A stretch of 57,225 bases of DNA. It comes from an uncultured Clostridia bacterium. Lineage in GTDB: Bacteria; Bacillota; Clostridia; Christensenellales; CAG-314. Under the pieces are notes generated by a model, which worked only from the letters and a program-made list of their open reading frames with translations, was not told where the DNA came from and made no database searches. Location of the stretch: NCBI GenBank assembly GCA_934203075.1, contig CAKPYT010000033.1, positions 1 to 57,225 on the forward strand. Direction: 5' to 3'. Both the position numbers and the translations under genes were made by a program. Positions 7,978 through 17,334 of the stretch are shown one piece after another (positions within the stretch are counted from its first letter, which is position 1; every line of letters starts with the position of its first letter).

Positions 7978-10212
7978 TTACCGATGGAACAATCGGTAAA
8001 AGCGCGATTGCCCCAGATCCGTACGTTTACCGCCGGACACTTGATACTCAAAAGGATTCTCCCAGTTCTCCAACAACTGCAAATCCTCCAGAATACGACA
8101 GCAAAGTTCAAACTTGGCACGAGATTGCAGAAAGAGCATGCACTCCTGCCAGACTCCCTCTTTCGTGGCATGCCTGTGCTTGCAATCTTTTAAGGCAAAA
8201 TAGGTTGCAAGACAGTCCTCCCGCGTGGGTTGAAGTGCAGTGACGCATTCCGGAAGGTCCTCCTGCGGGGGATAATACAACGTGTTTTCTCCGTAATCCG
8301 GCGTCCATTGGCGATAAACGCTCATCGCGATCGTTTCCGTGCCGTCCTGCGGGACGATCTCCGGAGAGATGAGGACGGTGTTTTGCCCCACATGCTGCAG
8401 TTCAAAAAAATCACAATAAAAATCGTCCAGACTCATTCCGCTTTGCTCCGTAAAACGCTCGAATTCCAGATAGGTAGCAAAAATGAGATACTTTGCGTGA
8501 TTCTGCGCCATCCTTTCGCAAAACTGTTCGTGCGTGAGATAGGCGTGTTCCGAGAAATTACGATCCAGCAAATGCAAGGCGTAAATATCTTCGTAGCGGA
8601 TTCCGTTCAACAGTGAAACGGAGCGAAGAATACCGACGTATCTCTTTTCAAAGAGATCGTATTCCATTTGGAACAAACACTCGACGACCGGTTTCAGCTT
8701 CAGGTACGGCAAATACTTCGCAAACCGATAAAATCCCTTGAGCGTCAAGCCGTTCTCGAATACTAATTTCAAATGGTTCCGGTCGGCCCCGAATGCGGAA
8801 ACGCTTGCAACGGAGGATCGGGTGTAAAACGTGGGCACTTCCGAAGGCAAAAGCGGCTGAAGTTTTTTCAGGTCGTCGAAGAATCCTTCTTCCGTCATGG
8901 CAGCATCGTATACCATGTCATACACGTTTTCCGACGGTGTCGGCACACGATCGGCAAACCGGTCTTTTAAACGCAGGCAGAATTCAGTCAGCCGGTCTTC
9001 CGCTACGGAAAACCCGACGGACGCTTTATGCCCGCCGAAATGTAAAAGCAAGTCCTTGCAGGACGAAACGACTTCAAATAAATCAATATCGGACAACCCT
9101 CGGCCGGAACCGACGTAAACTCCATTACGCCGAGTCAATACAAATGCCGGAATTCCGAATTCCCGACACAAAGCGTTTGCACAAATTCCGCAGAGGCCGA
9201 TCTTCCACGTATCATCGATTGCAATGGCTACCCGGTCTTTCCCGTCGATTTTTTTCTTTGCTTCGGTCAGCATTTGCTCGCTGAGCTTCTGCCGCTGTGC
9301 GTTACACTCCACCAGCCCGGAAACAATCCTCCCGTCGCACTGCTGCGCATGCAGCAACAAAGCCAAAGCCGGCTGAGGATCCCCCATGCGACCGGCAGCA
9401 TTGATCTTAGGGCAAATCCGCAAAGCATAATCGTCCGTCGTGGGCAGAACTCCGCTTTTTAAATTCAGCAGTTTTTTTAGCCCGACGTGCGTAAAATGGT
9501 CGAGTGCGTATTGCAAAATCGCTCGATTTTCATCCCGCAGAGGCATCACGTCCCCGACAATGCCGACGGAAATTAAATCCGCGTAGCGCAAGGCGGTTTC
9601 TCTGTTCGACATTGCCTCGATCAATTTGAATACGACGGCACTCCCGCTCAGCAGCCCGAACGGATATCCCATTTTCGGGTTTACGCACAAACAGTCCGGC
9701 AGCTCTGCCGGCAACTCGTGATGATCCGTCACAATGACGGGTACCCCGTTTTCTTTACAGAACTCTACTTCCTGCCGATTGGAAATGCCGCAATCGACCG
9801 TCAGGACCAGATCGACATGCCGCTTTGCAAACGCCTTTTCCAACAGCTCCCGATGCATGCCGTAGCCGTCCTCCCGCGTGGGGATTACAATTTCGTGATC
9901 CAGGCAAAGCGAAGAAAAAAACAGAGACAAAGCGGCAGAAGCAGAAAGTCCGTCCGCATCGTAGTCGCCGTAAATTAAGATATGCCCTCCCTTTGCGCCG
10001 ATTTCTTTTACCAGGCTAGCCGCTTCCTGCAGGTTGACCATTTCCGAGATTGCGTGAAACGTATTCTTTTCAAAAAAGTCTTTTGCGGTTTTCTCGGTTA
10101 CACCGATGGAGGAGGCATATTCCGCAACGCGCTGTGAAACTCCAAACGTCTGAATCGCACGAACGTCACTTGCGTGGATGATTCTGTTTTTTTGTATGTA
10201 ACTCTGTCTCAT
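7978..10212 (-). CDS. recJ: Single-stranded-DNA-specific exonuclease RecJ
   Basis: 744 aa 5'-to-3' ssDNA exonuclease for recombination and mismatch repair. The DHH phosphoesterase motifs are present: DYDADGLSASA (about residue 80), a VDCGISN segment, TDHHELP and NPKMGYPFG. A DHHA1 domain follows with the FGGHKASVGFS motif near residue 390, then an OB-fold and a long C-terminal extension typical of Firmicutes RecJ. The SD is weak (AGGA). It is the first gene of the recJ-rel-MBL-hemZ operon and starts behind the secF terminator; a 7-bp inverted repeat lies in its leader. Confidence 0.93.
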   Translation of the reverse strand: MRQSYIQKNRIIHASDVRAIQTFGVSQRVAEYASSIGVTEKTAKDFFEKNTFHAISEMVNLQEAASLVKEIGAKGGHILIYGDYDADGLSASAALSLFFSSLCLDHEIVIPTREDGYGMHRELLEKAFAKRHVDLVLTVDCGISNRQEVEFCKENGVPVIVTDHHELPAELPDCLCVNPKMGYPFGLLSGSAVVFKLIEAMSNRETALRYADLISVGIVGDVMPLRDENRAILQYALDHFTHVGLKKLLNLKSGVLPTTDDYALRICPKINAAGRMGDPQPALALLLHAQQCDGRIVSGLVECNAQRQKLSEQMLTEAKKKIDGKDRVAIAIDDTWKIGLCGICANALCREFGIPAFVLTRRNGVYVGSGRGLSDIDLFEVVSSCKDLLLHFGGHKASVGFSVAEDRLTEFCLRLKDRFADRVPTPSENVYDMVYDAAMTEEGFFDDLKKLQPLLPSEVPTFYTRSSVASVSAFGADRNHLKLVFENGLTLKGFYRFAKYLPYLKLKPVVECLFQMEYDLFEKRYVGILRSVSLLNGIRYEDIYALHLLDRNFSEHAYLTHEQFCERMAQNHAKYLIFATYLEFERFTEQSGMSLDDFYCDFFELQHVGQNTVLISPEIVPQDGTETIAMSVYRQWTPDYGENTLYYPPQEDLPECVTALQPTREDCLATYFALKDCKHRHATKEGVWQECMLFLQSRAKFELCCRILEDLQLLENWENPFEYQVSGGKRTDLGQSRFYRLFHR

Positions 10213-10225
10213 TCCATTGTCCTAA

Positions 10226-10250
10226 CACAACCGGGTTTGTACAGGTTGTG
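10226..10250 (-). repeat. Inverted repeat in the recJ leader
   Basis: CACAACC and GGTTGTG, 11 nt apart, 14 bp before the recJ ATG. There is no T-run, so it is not a normal terminator. It could be a 5'-UTR hairpin or a binding site. Confidence 0.5.
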
Positions 10251-10283
10251 ATGATTCCATTTGCGTATTACTACAGTGTTGTA

Positions 10284-10311
10284 AAAAAGCCTTCCGTTCG
10301 GAAGGCTTTTT
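10284..10311 (-). terminator. Intrinsic terminator of the secDF operon
   Basis: AAAAAGCCTTCC/GGAAGGCTTTTT stem with a 4-nt loop and T-run, 2 bp past the secF stop. It is symmetrical and could act on both strands. Confidence 0.9.
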
Positions 10312-10313
10312 CG

Positions 10314-11432
10314 TTAAACTACAACTTTATCATTTTGTGGCGCCTTCTTTTTGGGTGCCGCTTTTTTCGGTTGATTTTTGTCTCCCTTCATTTTCATCAA
10401 AGCCCACAACGGAGCCGCCAAGAATACGGAAGAATACGTACCGGCAATCAAACCGACAATAATCGGTGCGGTAAACTCACGCAAAGTCGAAACACCAAGG
10501 ATCGTTAACACCAATACCGCTATTAAAGTAGTGAGCGAAGTAAACAAAGTACGCCCTAACACCTGTTTTACCGAAATATTGGCAATTGCCTGGACGGTAT
10601 CCCCGCCCATAAGTTTTTGATTTTCACGCACACGGTCGAAAACGACGATGGTGTTGTTGATAGAGTAGCAAACAATCGTGATGACAGCCGCAACGAACGT
10701 GCTGTTCATCTGCATACCGAGCAGACCGAATACTACCATGAAAGACAGCATAATCAAAACGTCGTGCAACAGTGCCAGCACTGCGGCGAGACCTGCCGCA
10801 AACCCGCCCAAAGAACGGAAGCGAATGATGATGTACACCAGGATGAAGGCCAAAGCAATACCCAAAGAAAGTAATGCGTTTGTAAACAACTGCTGGCTGA
10901 CGACCGGACCGGTCGATTCGCGGTTCATCGTTACTGCGGCACTTTCCAGCCCGCTTACGCTGTGAATTCTGGCAGGGATTCCGCGGTATGCGGTATAATC
11001 GAAGTTTTCGCCGAGATATGCGGACAGGTTTTCTTTATCCGTAGCACTTAATTCCGAGCCGGAGTACAAGCGTTCCAGACTTGTCAGAACCGATTCTGCC
11101 TTTTCGCCTTCCACTGCCGTATGATTGATTTGGTTTTTGAAACTCATCTTAATAAACAATGTTCCGGCAAGAGTTTCCTTTTGCACGTTGCTCACTTCGA
11201 TGCCCAAATCCGTTAAGGCGGCAGTCGCTTCGTTTGCGGCTTCCTGGAAGTTTTCCGCAGTCAATCCGGAGACTTCGATGTTCAGCTGCGTACCGCCGGC
11301 AAATTCGATACCGAGGTTGAAGCCGAACACAATCAGCAACACAATGCCGATGACCAGGATCACAGCAGGAATCGCAAACCAAATTTTGGATTTTTCTACC
11401 AATTTAAAATCTTTCTGCAAAAAATTCGGCAT
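10314..11432 (-). CDS. secF: Protein translocase subunit SecF
   Basis: 372 aa membrane protein of the SecDF complex, which uses the proton gradient to pull secreted chains across the membrane. It has an N-terminal TM helix (WFAIPAVILVIGIVLL), a periplasmic-type P1 domain after GIEFAGGTQL, and five clustered TM helices in the C-terminal half, including the motif around VVFDRVREN. The ATG at 11432 is chosen because it has a strong SD (GGAGG) and shares one base with the secD stop (TAATG). Longer readings into secD are overlap artefacts. The C-terminus is lysine-rich (KKAAPKKKAPQ). Confidence 0.95.
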   Translation of the reverse strand: MPNFLQKDFKLVEKSKIWFAIPAVILVIGIVLLIVFGFNLGIEFAGGTQLNIEVSGLTAENFQEAANEATAALTDLGIEVSNVQKETLAGTLFIKMSFKNQINHTAVEGEKAESVLTSLERLYSGSELSATDKENLSAYLGENFDYTAYRGIPARIHSVSGLESAAVTMNRESTGPVVSQQLFTNALLSLGIALAFILVYIIIRFRSLGGFAAGLAAVLALLHDVLIMLSFMVVFGLLGMQMNSTFVAAVITIVCYSINNTIVVFDRVRENQKLMGGDTVQAIANISVKQVLGRTLFTSLTTLIAVLVLTILGVSTLREFTAPIIVGLIAGTYSSVFLAAPLWALMKMKGDKNQPKKAAPKKKAPQNDKVVV

Positions 11433-12733
11433 TATTGCACCTCCCTGCTGAGTCTGTATGCTTTCGCATTCGTCGGGCTCAACGGATATAAAAGTTTCAG
11501 GAACGTACGCGTCAGCAACAACGAAGAAATCATAGAAATGATAATGCTGAACAGCAACGTAATGGCAAAACCTTGTACCGTACCGGTAGAAAAGATCCAA
11601 AGCACGATGGCACCGATGATGGTCGTGATGTTCGAGTCCAGAATTGCGGACAACGCTTTACTGAAACCGTTATGGATGCAGGTTGAGATCGTTTTATTTT
11701 CGTGGCTGTTACGATACTCATCCTTGATACGTTCGAAAATAATGATGTTTGCGTCCACCGCCATACCGATACCGAGAATGATACCGGCAATGCCCGGCAG
11801 GGTCAATTGGGCAAACGGTAAAATTGCCAATGCCAGAATCATCAGGATCGTATAGCATACCAGTGCAATGCTTGCGGCAACCCCCATGACACCGTACAGG
11901 AGAATCATAAAGACGAAAATCAATACCAGAGTGATTCCGCCGGCAATCAGCATGGAACTGATGGCGTCTTCCCCGAGTTTCGGGCTGATGGTACGAACTT
12001 CCAACGCTTTATCAACAAATTCAATCGGATAAGCGCCGCTATTAATTTTGATGGCAAGATCGCTTGCCGTCGTAGCGTCTTCCAGACCCGTGATCGAACT
12101 GTATTTGCCGGAGATATGCCCGGACACCGTAGGCTGGCTGATAATTTCACCGTCCAGCAGGAAATAGATGCGATCCGTACCGTAATTCAGACTTTTCGTT
12201 GCCTCGCTGATTTGCTTTTGCCCTTCGCTGTTCAACGTGAGGCTGACACCGTAGGACGACGTATCCGTATCGTAATATGCGGCAGCGGACGTAATATTTT
12301 CCGGGCTGAGCGCAATGGTTCCGGTTTCCGAATCTTTCACGCGCACTACCAATTTGGCAGGTTTTGCCAAAATGCTGAATACGTCGGAAGAATCGTCCAC
12401 ATCCGGCACTTCCACACGCAGATTCGTTTGGTTCACCACAGACACAACGGCTTCGGTATACCCTTTTGCCGCAAGGCGTTTTTGAATGCTCATTGCAGTA
12501 CCTGCAAGGGCATCGTCAAAATTTTCTATCGGATTTCCGTCGCTATCTGTCGTTTTCGCTTCAAACGTAACATAAACGCCGCCCTTCAAATCCAACCCGA
12601 GTTTGATTTGACTTAACGGCGATTTATAGTCGTACACACCGACAGGGAACGAGGGAATCACGGTAAATACGCCGACGAATAAAATCAGCAGCGCAATTAC
12701 AATTAGCCAAATGATTGATTTCTTTTTAGTCAT
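11432..12733 (-). CDS. secD: Protein translocase subunit SecD
   Basis: 433 aa partner of SecF. TM1 is near the N-terminus and is followed by the conserved LGLDLKGGVYV motif (about 45-58). A shortened extracytoplasmic domain comes next, then five C-terminal TM helices with AVDANIIIFERIKDE, which carries the Asp/Arg residues linked to proton use. The length fits the shorter Firmicutes form. SD GGAGG precedes the ATG and a near-consensus promoter lies 32-60 bp upstream, so secDF can be transcribed independently of yajC. Confidence 0.95.
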   Translation of the reverse strand: MTKKKSIIWLIVIALLILFVGVFTVIPSFPVGVYDYKSPLSQIKLGLDLKGGVYVTFEAKTTDSDGNPIENFDDALAGTAMSIQKRLAAKGYTEAVVSVVNQTNLRVEVPDVDDSSDVFSILAKPAKLVVRVKDSETGTIALSPENITSAAAYYDTDTSSYGVSLTLNSEGQKQISEATKSLNYGTDRIYFLLDGEIISQPTVSGHISGKYSSITGLEDATTASDLAIKINSGAYPIEFVDKALEVRTISPKLGEDAISSMLIAGGITLVLIFVFMILLYGVMGVAASIALVCYTILMILALAILPFAQLTLPGIAGIILGIGMAVDANIIIFERIKDEYRNSHENKTISTCIHNGFSKALSAILDSNITTIIGAIVLWIFSTGTVQGFAITLLFSIIISMISSLLLTRTFLKLLYPLSPTNAKAYRLSREVQ

Positions 12734-12764
12734 CCGGTTTTTGCCTCCTTACTTACACCCAATT

Positions 12765-12793
12765 AGTATATAATTATTTGCCTAATAAGTCAA
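12765..12793 (-). promoter_or_regulatory. Sigma-A promoter of secDF
   Basis: TTGACT (12788-12793), 17-nt spacer, TATACT (12765-12770) on the minus strand. Confidence 0.85.
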
Positions 12794-13061
12794 TATTTTA
12801 TCGAATAAGATTTTTGAAAGTTCTCTGAAAACACAAAAAAAACGAGAGATTTTCCCCTCATGACGAAAAATCAAAACGTTTTCCAAACACATCGGATTCA
12901 AAACACATCCGGGAAATCGTTTTCACTTCGATGTCGATAAAAAAGCCGTGCATCAAAGCACGGCTTTTCGTTTCGTCTCTGCAGACTTTTGATTGAAAAC
13001 GCTTTTCGACGACGCGACGATCTTTCCCTTACGAAAAAATTCACGTGCGCCCCGCTACAAA
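12794..13061. other. Gene-free stretch between secD and the small membrane protein
   Basis: About 270 bp with no credible ORF. It holds the terminator at 12941-12968 and two copies of AACACATC near 12890-12910. Nothing else was recognised. Confidence 0.6.
12941..12968 (-). terminator. Intrinsic terminator downstream of the TIGR04086-like gene
   Basis: AAAAGCCGTGC/GCACGGCTTTT, 6-nt loop, with a T-run on the minus strand. Confidence 0.8.
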
Positions 13062-13093
13062 GCCGGTAAACTACCGGCCCCCCCCCCTTTTTT
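13062..13093. repeat. Hairpin abutting a C10/T6 homopolymer tract
   Basis: GCCGGTA, loop AAC, TACCGGC is followed directly by a run of ten C (13078-13087) and six T. On the coding strand this is a G10 tract starting 8 nt past the stop of the membrane-protein gene. The only long homopolymer G/C run in the window. Confidence 0.8.
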
Positions 13094-13095
13094 CG

Positions 13096-13467
13096 TTATC
13101 TTTTGCGATTCACACGGATCACTCCCGCAAGAATTCCGACAACGGCACAAACCAGAACGTCAATCAGGACGGATCCGATTTTGAACGAGCCCCCGAGCAA
13201 GGTAAAGATCAGGGCGGACACAACGGCAAACAAGACGCCGATCAGGGCTCCCTTCAACAGCCCTTTTTCCTCCCGGACGGCAAGAAAAACGCCGATGACG
13301 ACACTCAGTATTTTAATTGCGAAATTGACCGCGGCATATGCTTTGGGGTCGATTGCAAAAAGTTTTGCAAAAAGGGCAAACAACAGAACTAAAGCGAGTG
13401 ACACAACCACCGCAAACAGTGTACCCTTTAATATTTCACTTAACGTAACAGACTTTGTTTTTTCCAT
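13096..13467 (-). CDS. TIGR04086-type small membrane protein
   Basis: 123 aa with four predicted TM helices (about 15-38, 42-62, 70-92, 96-118) and short basic ends. The sequence and its position beside yajC match the TIGR04086 family of Clostridia, whose function is unknown. SD GGAGG, 8 nt before the ATG, lies inside the 3' arm of a hairpin at 13473-13513. It sits between yajC and secDF in a secretion cluster, so a role in membrane protein handling is possible but only inferred. Confidence 0.75.
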   Translation of the reverse strand: MEKTKSVTLSEILKGTLFAVVVSLALVLLFALFAKLFAIDPKAYAAVNFAIKILSVVIGVFLAVREEKGLLKGALIGVLFAVVSALIFTLLGGSFKIGSVLIDVLVCAVVGILAGVIRVNRKR

Positions 13468-13472
13468 AACAA

Positions 13473-13513
13473 AAACCTCCGAAAGACTTCTGTTTCAGTC
13501 TATTCGAAGGTTT
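13473..13513 (-). terminator. yajC terminator that may also hide the next gene's SD
   Basis: On the minus strand AAACCT, CGAA and AGACT pair with AGTCT, TTCG and AGGTTT and are followed by TTTTTG. The 3' arm contains the GGAGG of the downstream gene, so the hairpin could both end the yajC transcript and block translation. Confidence 0.6.
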
Positions 13514-13533
13514 CTGAGTTTAGCACAAATTTA

Positions 13534-14022
13534 CTATTTCGTTTCGTCCGAAGGCGTTTCCTGCGCTTCTTCTTTCGCCTCTTCCCGGATCGCTTCTGCT
13601 TTTACTACCTTTGTTTTGGGAGCTTCGCCTACGACCTCGGTATAGTCTTCGTCCACGACTTCTACGGTGTCCGTACCTTTTGCGGCAGCCGTAGAATTGA
13701 TTTGATAAATTGCGTTACGCAAAATTCTCATATAGGTTTTGTTTTCGCCGGAACCGGTAACGATTACGAGCGTGTTGTCCGCAGCGATTTCCACGATATC
13801 GCCGATAATTCCGCCGATAGTCGTAATGCGCACGCCGACTTTCAACGCGTCGGACATTTCCTGCTGTTGCTTTTTACGCTTTCTTTGCGGCAAGATGAAC
13901 AACAACACCATAGCAACGAGCATAACGCCCAACAACACGTATGACGTCCAACCCGGTGCTTGAGTCGTTCCCGTGCCGGAGCCGGAACCGGCTTCCTCCA
14001 TCATCATTAAAAACTTTAACAT
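13534..14022 (-). CDS. yajC: Preprotein translocase subunit YajC
   Basis: 162 aa single-pass protein associated with SecDF. After a short Gly/Ser-rich N-terminus comes one TM helix (about 24-43) ending in the family motif ILPQRKRKKQQQE. A small beta domain follows with VGVRITTIGGIIGDIVEI. The C-terminal 55 residues are acidic and low-complexity. The ATG at 14022 has a GGAG SD; longer readings run through its promoter. It is separated from secDF by one small membrane gene and lies downstream of tgt, the usual order. Confidence 0.92.
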   Translation of the reverse strand: MLKFLMMMEEAGSGSGTGTTQAPGWTSYVLLGVMLVAMVLLFILPQRKRKKQQQEMSDALKVGVRITTIGGIIGDIVEIAADNTLVIVTGSGENKTYMRILRNAIYQINSTAAAKGTDTVEVVDEDYTEVVGEAPKTKVVKAEAIREEAKEEAQETPSDETK

Positions 14023-14067
14023 AGTTTCTCCTTCTTCGTCGCCGCCCTGAGCGTACAACTTAATTGT

Positions 14068-14096
14068 ATTATAACTGAATCCCGTACTTTTCACAA
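14068..14096 (-). promoter_or_regulatory. Sigma-A promoter of yajC
   Basis: TTGTGA (14091-14096), 17-nt spacer, TATAAT (14068-14073) on the minus strand, in the gap between tgt and yajC. Confidence 0.75.
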
Positions 14097-14125
14097 CAGA
14101 TACAGTGTAAATTCTTTGCGTTTCA

Positions 14126-15250
14126 CTAAATTTTTATCGATTTTCCATAGTATTTTGCATAAAACTCTTCGCGGAAATCCAAGAGCGAATCCGTACGGAT
14201 TGCTTCCCGCATGTTTTCCGCCAATTTCAGCAAAAACCGAATATTGTGAATACTCAGCAAAATTCCGCCCGTAATTTCTTCTGCGTTGATCAGGTGCCTT
14301 AAATATGCCCTTGTAAAATTACGGCAGGTGTAGCAATCGCATTCTTCATCCAAAGGGGCAAAATCCTCTTTATAGATTGCGTTCCGCACGACAACCTTTC
14401 CTTTGGACGTCATTGCCGTGCCGTTCCGTGCGATGCGGGTCGGCAGAACACAATCAAACATATCGATTCCTCGAATTGCCCCTTCGATCAAATAATCCGG
14501 GGTGCCGACGCCCATCAGATATCTTGGCATATTTTTAGGATAGTACGGCTGCATTGCATCCAGCATGTGGTACATCACCTCACTCGGCTCCCCTACGGAA
14601 AGCCCTCCGACCGCAATGCCGCAGGTCGCATGCCGAGCCGTTTCCTTTACGCTTTCCAAACGTAAGTCCTCAAACATATTGCCCTGAATAATCGGAAACA
14701 GCATTTGCTTGCCGTTCTCGTGCACTTTTTCGCAACGTTCCAACCAGCGGAACGTCCGATACATTGCTTTGGTTGCGTCCGCTTTACTGCACCCGTACGG
14801 CGTACACTGATCAAATGCCATCATGATATCGGAACCAAGCTTGTGTTCGATTTCCATTGCTTTTTCCGGTGTAAACAGATGTTTACTGCCATCGATGTGC
14901 GACCGAAACAATACGCCGTTGTCCGTGATATCTTTCATTTTTGCCAGACTGAAAACCTGAAAGCCTCCGCTATCCGTCAAAATCGGTTTATTCCAATTCA
15001 TAAACCGATGCAGTCCCCCTGCTTTTTCCACGATATCCGCACCGGGACGCAAATAGAGATGATACGTGTTGGCCAAGATGATTTGTGCCTGCAATTCCTG
15101 CAGCACAGACGGCAAAATACCTTTTACGGTTGCCTGTGTACCGACGGGCATAAAAATCGGCGTCTGGATAACTCCGTGCGGCGTCGTGAACTCGCCGAGC
15201 CTTGCCCCTGTATGTTTTTCCTCATGTAAGATCCGATACGAAAACTCCAT
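14126..15250 (-). CDS. tgt: tRNA-guanine transglycosylase
   Basis: 374 aa TIM-barrel enzyme that swaps G34 for preQ1 in GUN-anticodon tRNAs, a step in queuosine synthesis. Visible motifs are TDSGGFQVFSL with the catalytic-site Asp, GIAVGGLSVGE, the second catalytic Asp in IDMFDCVLPTR and the zinc site CDCYTCRNFTRAYLRHL. The ATG at 15250 starts 7 bp after the queA stop and its SD (GGAG) overlaps the end of queA, so the two consecutive queuosine enzymes are coupled. Confidence 0.97.
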   Translation of the reverse strand: MEFSYRILHEEKHTGARLGEFTTPHGVIQTPIFMPVGTQATVKGILPSVLQELQAQIILANTYHLYLRPGADIVEKAGGLHRFMNWNKPILTDSGGFQVFSLAKMKDITDNGVLFRSHIDGSKHLFTPEKAMEIEHKLGSDIMMAFDQCTPYGCSKADATKAMYRTFRWLERCEKVHENGKQMLFPIIQGNMFEDLRLESVKETARHATCGIAVGGLSVGEPSEVMYHMLDAMQPYYPKNMPRYLMGVGTPDYLIEGAIRGIDMFDCVLPTRIARNGTAMTSKGKVVVRNAIYKEDFAPLDEECDCYTCRNFTRAYLRHLINAEEITGGILLSIHNIRFLLKLAENMREAIRTDSLLDFREEFYAKYYGKSIKI

Positions 15251-15257
15251 CCGCTTA

Positions 15258-16280
15258 TTACTCCATAAACATGGCATCTCCAAAACTGAAGAAACGATAT
15301 TTTTCTTTGACTGCCAATTCGTATAAACCGAGCACCTCTTCCCTTGTGCAAAAAGCCGATACCAACATAATTAACGTGCTTTCCGGCAAATGAAAATTGG
15401 TGATCAATCCGTCCACAACGCGAAATCGATACCCGGGATAAATAAAGATGCGGGTTTCTCCCGTTTCTGCCCTTACGGTACCGTCCTCGTTAGCAACGCT
15501 CTCCAGCACGCGTACGCTGGTAGTGCCTACGGCAATTACCCGACGTCCCTCTTTTTTTGCGGCGTTAATCCGTTCGGCGCTTTCCGCACTCATCCGGTAG
15601 TACTCGCTGTGCATCACGTGGTTCGTTACGTCTTCCACCTTTACCGGACGAAAAGTCCCGAGGCCTACGTGCAACAATACTTCAACGATTTCCACACCTT
15701 TTTTCTGCAGTTTCTGCAACAAATCCTGTGTGAAATGCAGCCCCGCAGTCGGAGCCGCCGCAGACCCGTCGACACGAGAATACACGGTGTTGTAACTTTC
15801 CTTGTCCTGCAGTTCTTCTTTGATATAATGCGGCAAAGGCATTTCGCCGATTTCGTTCAGAATATCTTCAAATACGCCATCATACGAAAACGAGACAATC
15901 CGATTGCCGTTTTCCAATACTTGTTCGATCGTGGCGGAGAGTTTTGGTCCGAAATGAAAAACCGCTCCGGCTTTTGCGATTCTGCCAGGTTTCAGAATCA
16001 CTTCCCAATGCGTAAGATCCAGACGCTTTAATAACAAAAACTCGATTTTTCCGCCTGTTTTTTCTTTTGTTCCATATATACGTGCTGGAATGACGCGCGT
16101 ATTGTTGACAACCAGTACGTCTCCCGCATGCAGATAATCCGCAATATCGTAGAAGTGCTTTTGCTCGATCTGTCTGGTCGAACGATGATATACCATCAAT
16201 CTGGCTGCATCCCGCGGTTCCGTAGGGTGCTGCGCAATCAATTCCTCCGGAAGATCATATTTAAAATCACTCGTCTTCAT
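15258..16280 (-). CDS. queA: S-adenosylmethionine:tRNA ribosyltransferase-isomerase
   Basis: 340 aa enzyme that adds the ribosyl part of SAM to preQ1 in tRNA to form epoxyqueuosine. Motifs include YDLPEELIAQ(H)P at the N-terminus, VVNNTRVIPAR, SAAAPTAGLHFT, HVGLGTFRPV and FHLPESTLIMLVSAF. The ATG at 16280 overlaps the ruvB 3' end by 14 bp and uses a GGTGAGG SD inside ruvB. It is part of the ruvC-ruvA-ruvB-queA-tgt operon. Confidence 0.97.
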   Translation of the reverse strand: MKTSDFKYDLPEELIAQHPTEPRDAARLMVYHRSTRQIEQKHFYDIADYLHAGDVLVVNNTRVIPARIYGTKEKTGGKIEFLLLKRLDLTHWEVILKPGRIAKAGAVFHFGPKLSATIEQVLENGNRIVSFSYDGVFEDILNEIGEMPLPHYIKEELQDKESYNTVYSRVDGSAAAPTAGLHFTQDLLQKLQKKGVEIVEVLLHVGLGTFRPVKVEDVTNHVMHSEYYRMSAESAERINAAKKEGRRVIAVGTTSVRVLESVANEDGTVRAETGETRIFIYPGYRFRVVDGLITNFHLPESTLIMLVSAFCTREEVLGLYELAVKEKYRFFSFGDAMFME

Positions 16281-17331
16281 GTTCGTCCTCACCACCCAGG
16301 AAGCTTAACTGCATTTTCTTGGCCTCCGATAGTTTTCTGTTCAGATGCCGATAGGCCCCGGGCAGACAGATTCTGCCGCGCGGAGTCCGTGCGATAAAGC
16401 CCAATTGCAACAAGTATGGCTCGTACACGTCTTCAATCGTGTTGCTATCCTCCCCGGTTGCGGCGGCAATGGTATCCAGCCCGACGGGCCCACCGCCGAA
16501 TTTATCGATCATTACTTCCAACAAACGCTTATCGACAAAATCCAGACCGAGATCATCCACGCCCATGGTGTTCAGCGCATAATCCGCAATTTCCGCCGTG
16601 ATAATCCCCGTGCCTTTCACTTGTGCAAAATCGCGCACGCGCTTCAGCAAGCGGTTGGCAATCCGCGGCGTTCCCCGGCTGCGGCGCGCCAACAGTGCAG
16701 CCGCATCGCTGTCGATTTCCGTTTGCAATACGCGTGCGGAGCGCGTAACGATTTGCTGCAATTCCTCCGGACGATAGAGCTCCAAACGTTCGATCACGCC
16801 GAAACGATCCCGAAGCGGCGAAGTTAATGCCCCGGCACGCGTGGTTGCCCCCACTAACGTGAATTTCGGCAGCGGATAGCGAATACTCTTTGCCATCGCT
16901 CCTTTCCCGGACATAAAATCGACCGCAAAATCCTCCATAGCCGGGTACAAAATTTCTTCCACATTGTGGTTCAATCGATGAATTTCATCGATAAACAGCA
17001 CGTCGTTTTCCGAAAGGTTGGTTAAAATGGACATTAAATCCAAGCCATTGGTGATGGCAGGTCCGCTCGTCACAATAATGTGGGTATTCATCTGGTTTGC
17101 GATGATGTTGGCAAGCGTGGTTTTGCCCAACCCCGGAGGCCCGTACAGCAAGACGTGATCCAGATGCTCCCCCCTGCTCTTGGCGGCCTGAATATACACG
17201 CTCAGGTTGCTTTTGATTTGTTCCTGACCGATATATTCATCCAACGTTTTCGGGCGCAGAATATTGTCCACTTCCCGATCGTTATTCATCTTCGTGCTGC
17301 TGATAATTCGTTCAACGTCAAAATCTGCCAT
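16267..17331 (-). CDS. ruvB: Holliday junction branch migration helicase RuvB
   Basis: 354 aa AAA+ motor that works with RuvA. Visible: the N-terminal LRPKTLDEYIGQEQ region, Walker A GPPGLGKTT (about 65), Walker B DEIHRL, sensor I GATTRAGALTSPLRDRFG with the arginine finger, and the C-terminal winged helix ending in the conserved TPRGR region. The last residues are an acidic tail. Three bp follow ruvA. Confidence 0.98.
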   Translation of the reverse strand: MADFDVERIISSTKMNNDREVDNILRPKTLDEYIGQEQIKSNLSVYIQAAKSRGEHLDHVLLYGPPGLGKTTLANIIANQMNTHIIVTSGPAITNGLDLMSILTNLSENDVLFIDEIHRLNHNVEEILYPAMEDFAVDFMSGKGAMAKSIRYPLPKFTLVGATTRAGALTSPLRDRFGVIERLELYRPEELQQIVTRSARVLQTEIDSDAAALLARRSRGTPRIANRLLKRVRDFAQVKGTGIITAEIADYALNTMGVDDLGLDFVDKRLLEVMIDKFGGGPVGLDTIAAATGEDSNTIEDVYEPYLLQLGFIARTPRGRICLPGAYRHLNRKLSEAKKMQLSFLGGEDEHEDE

Positions 17332-17334
17332 GCG

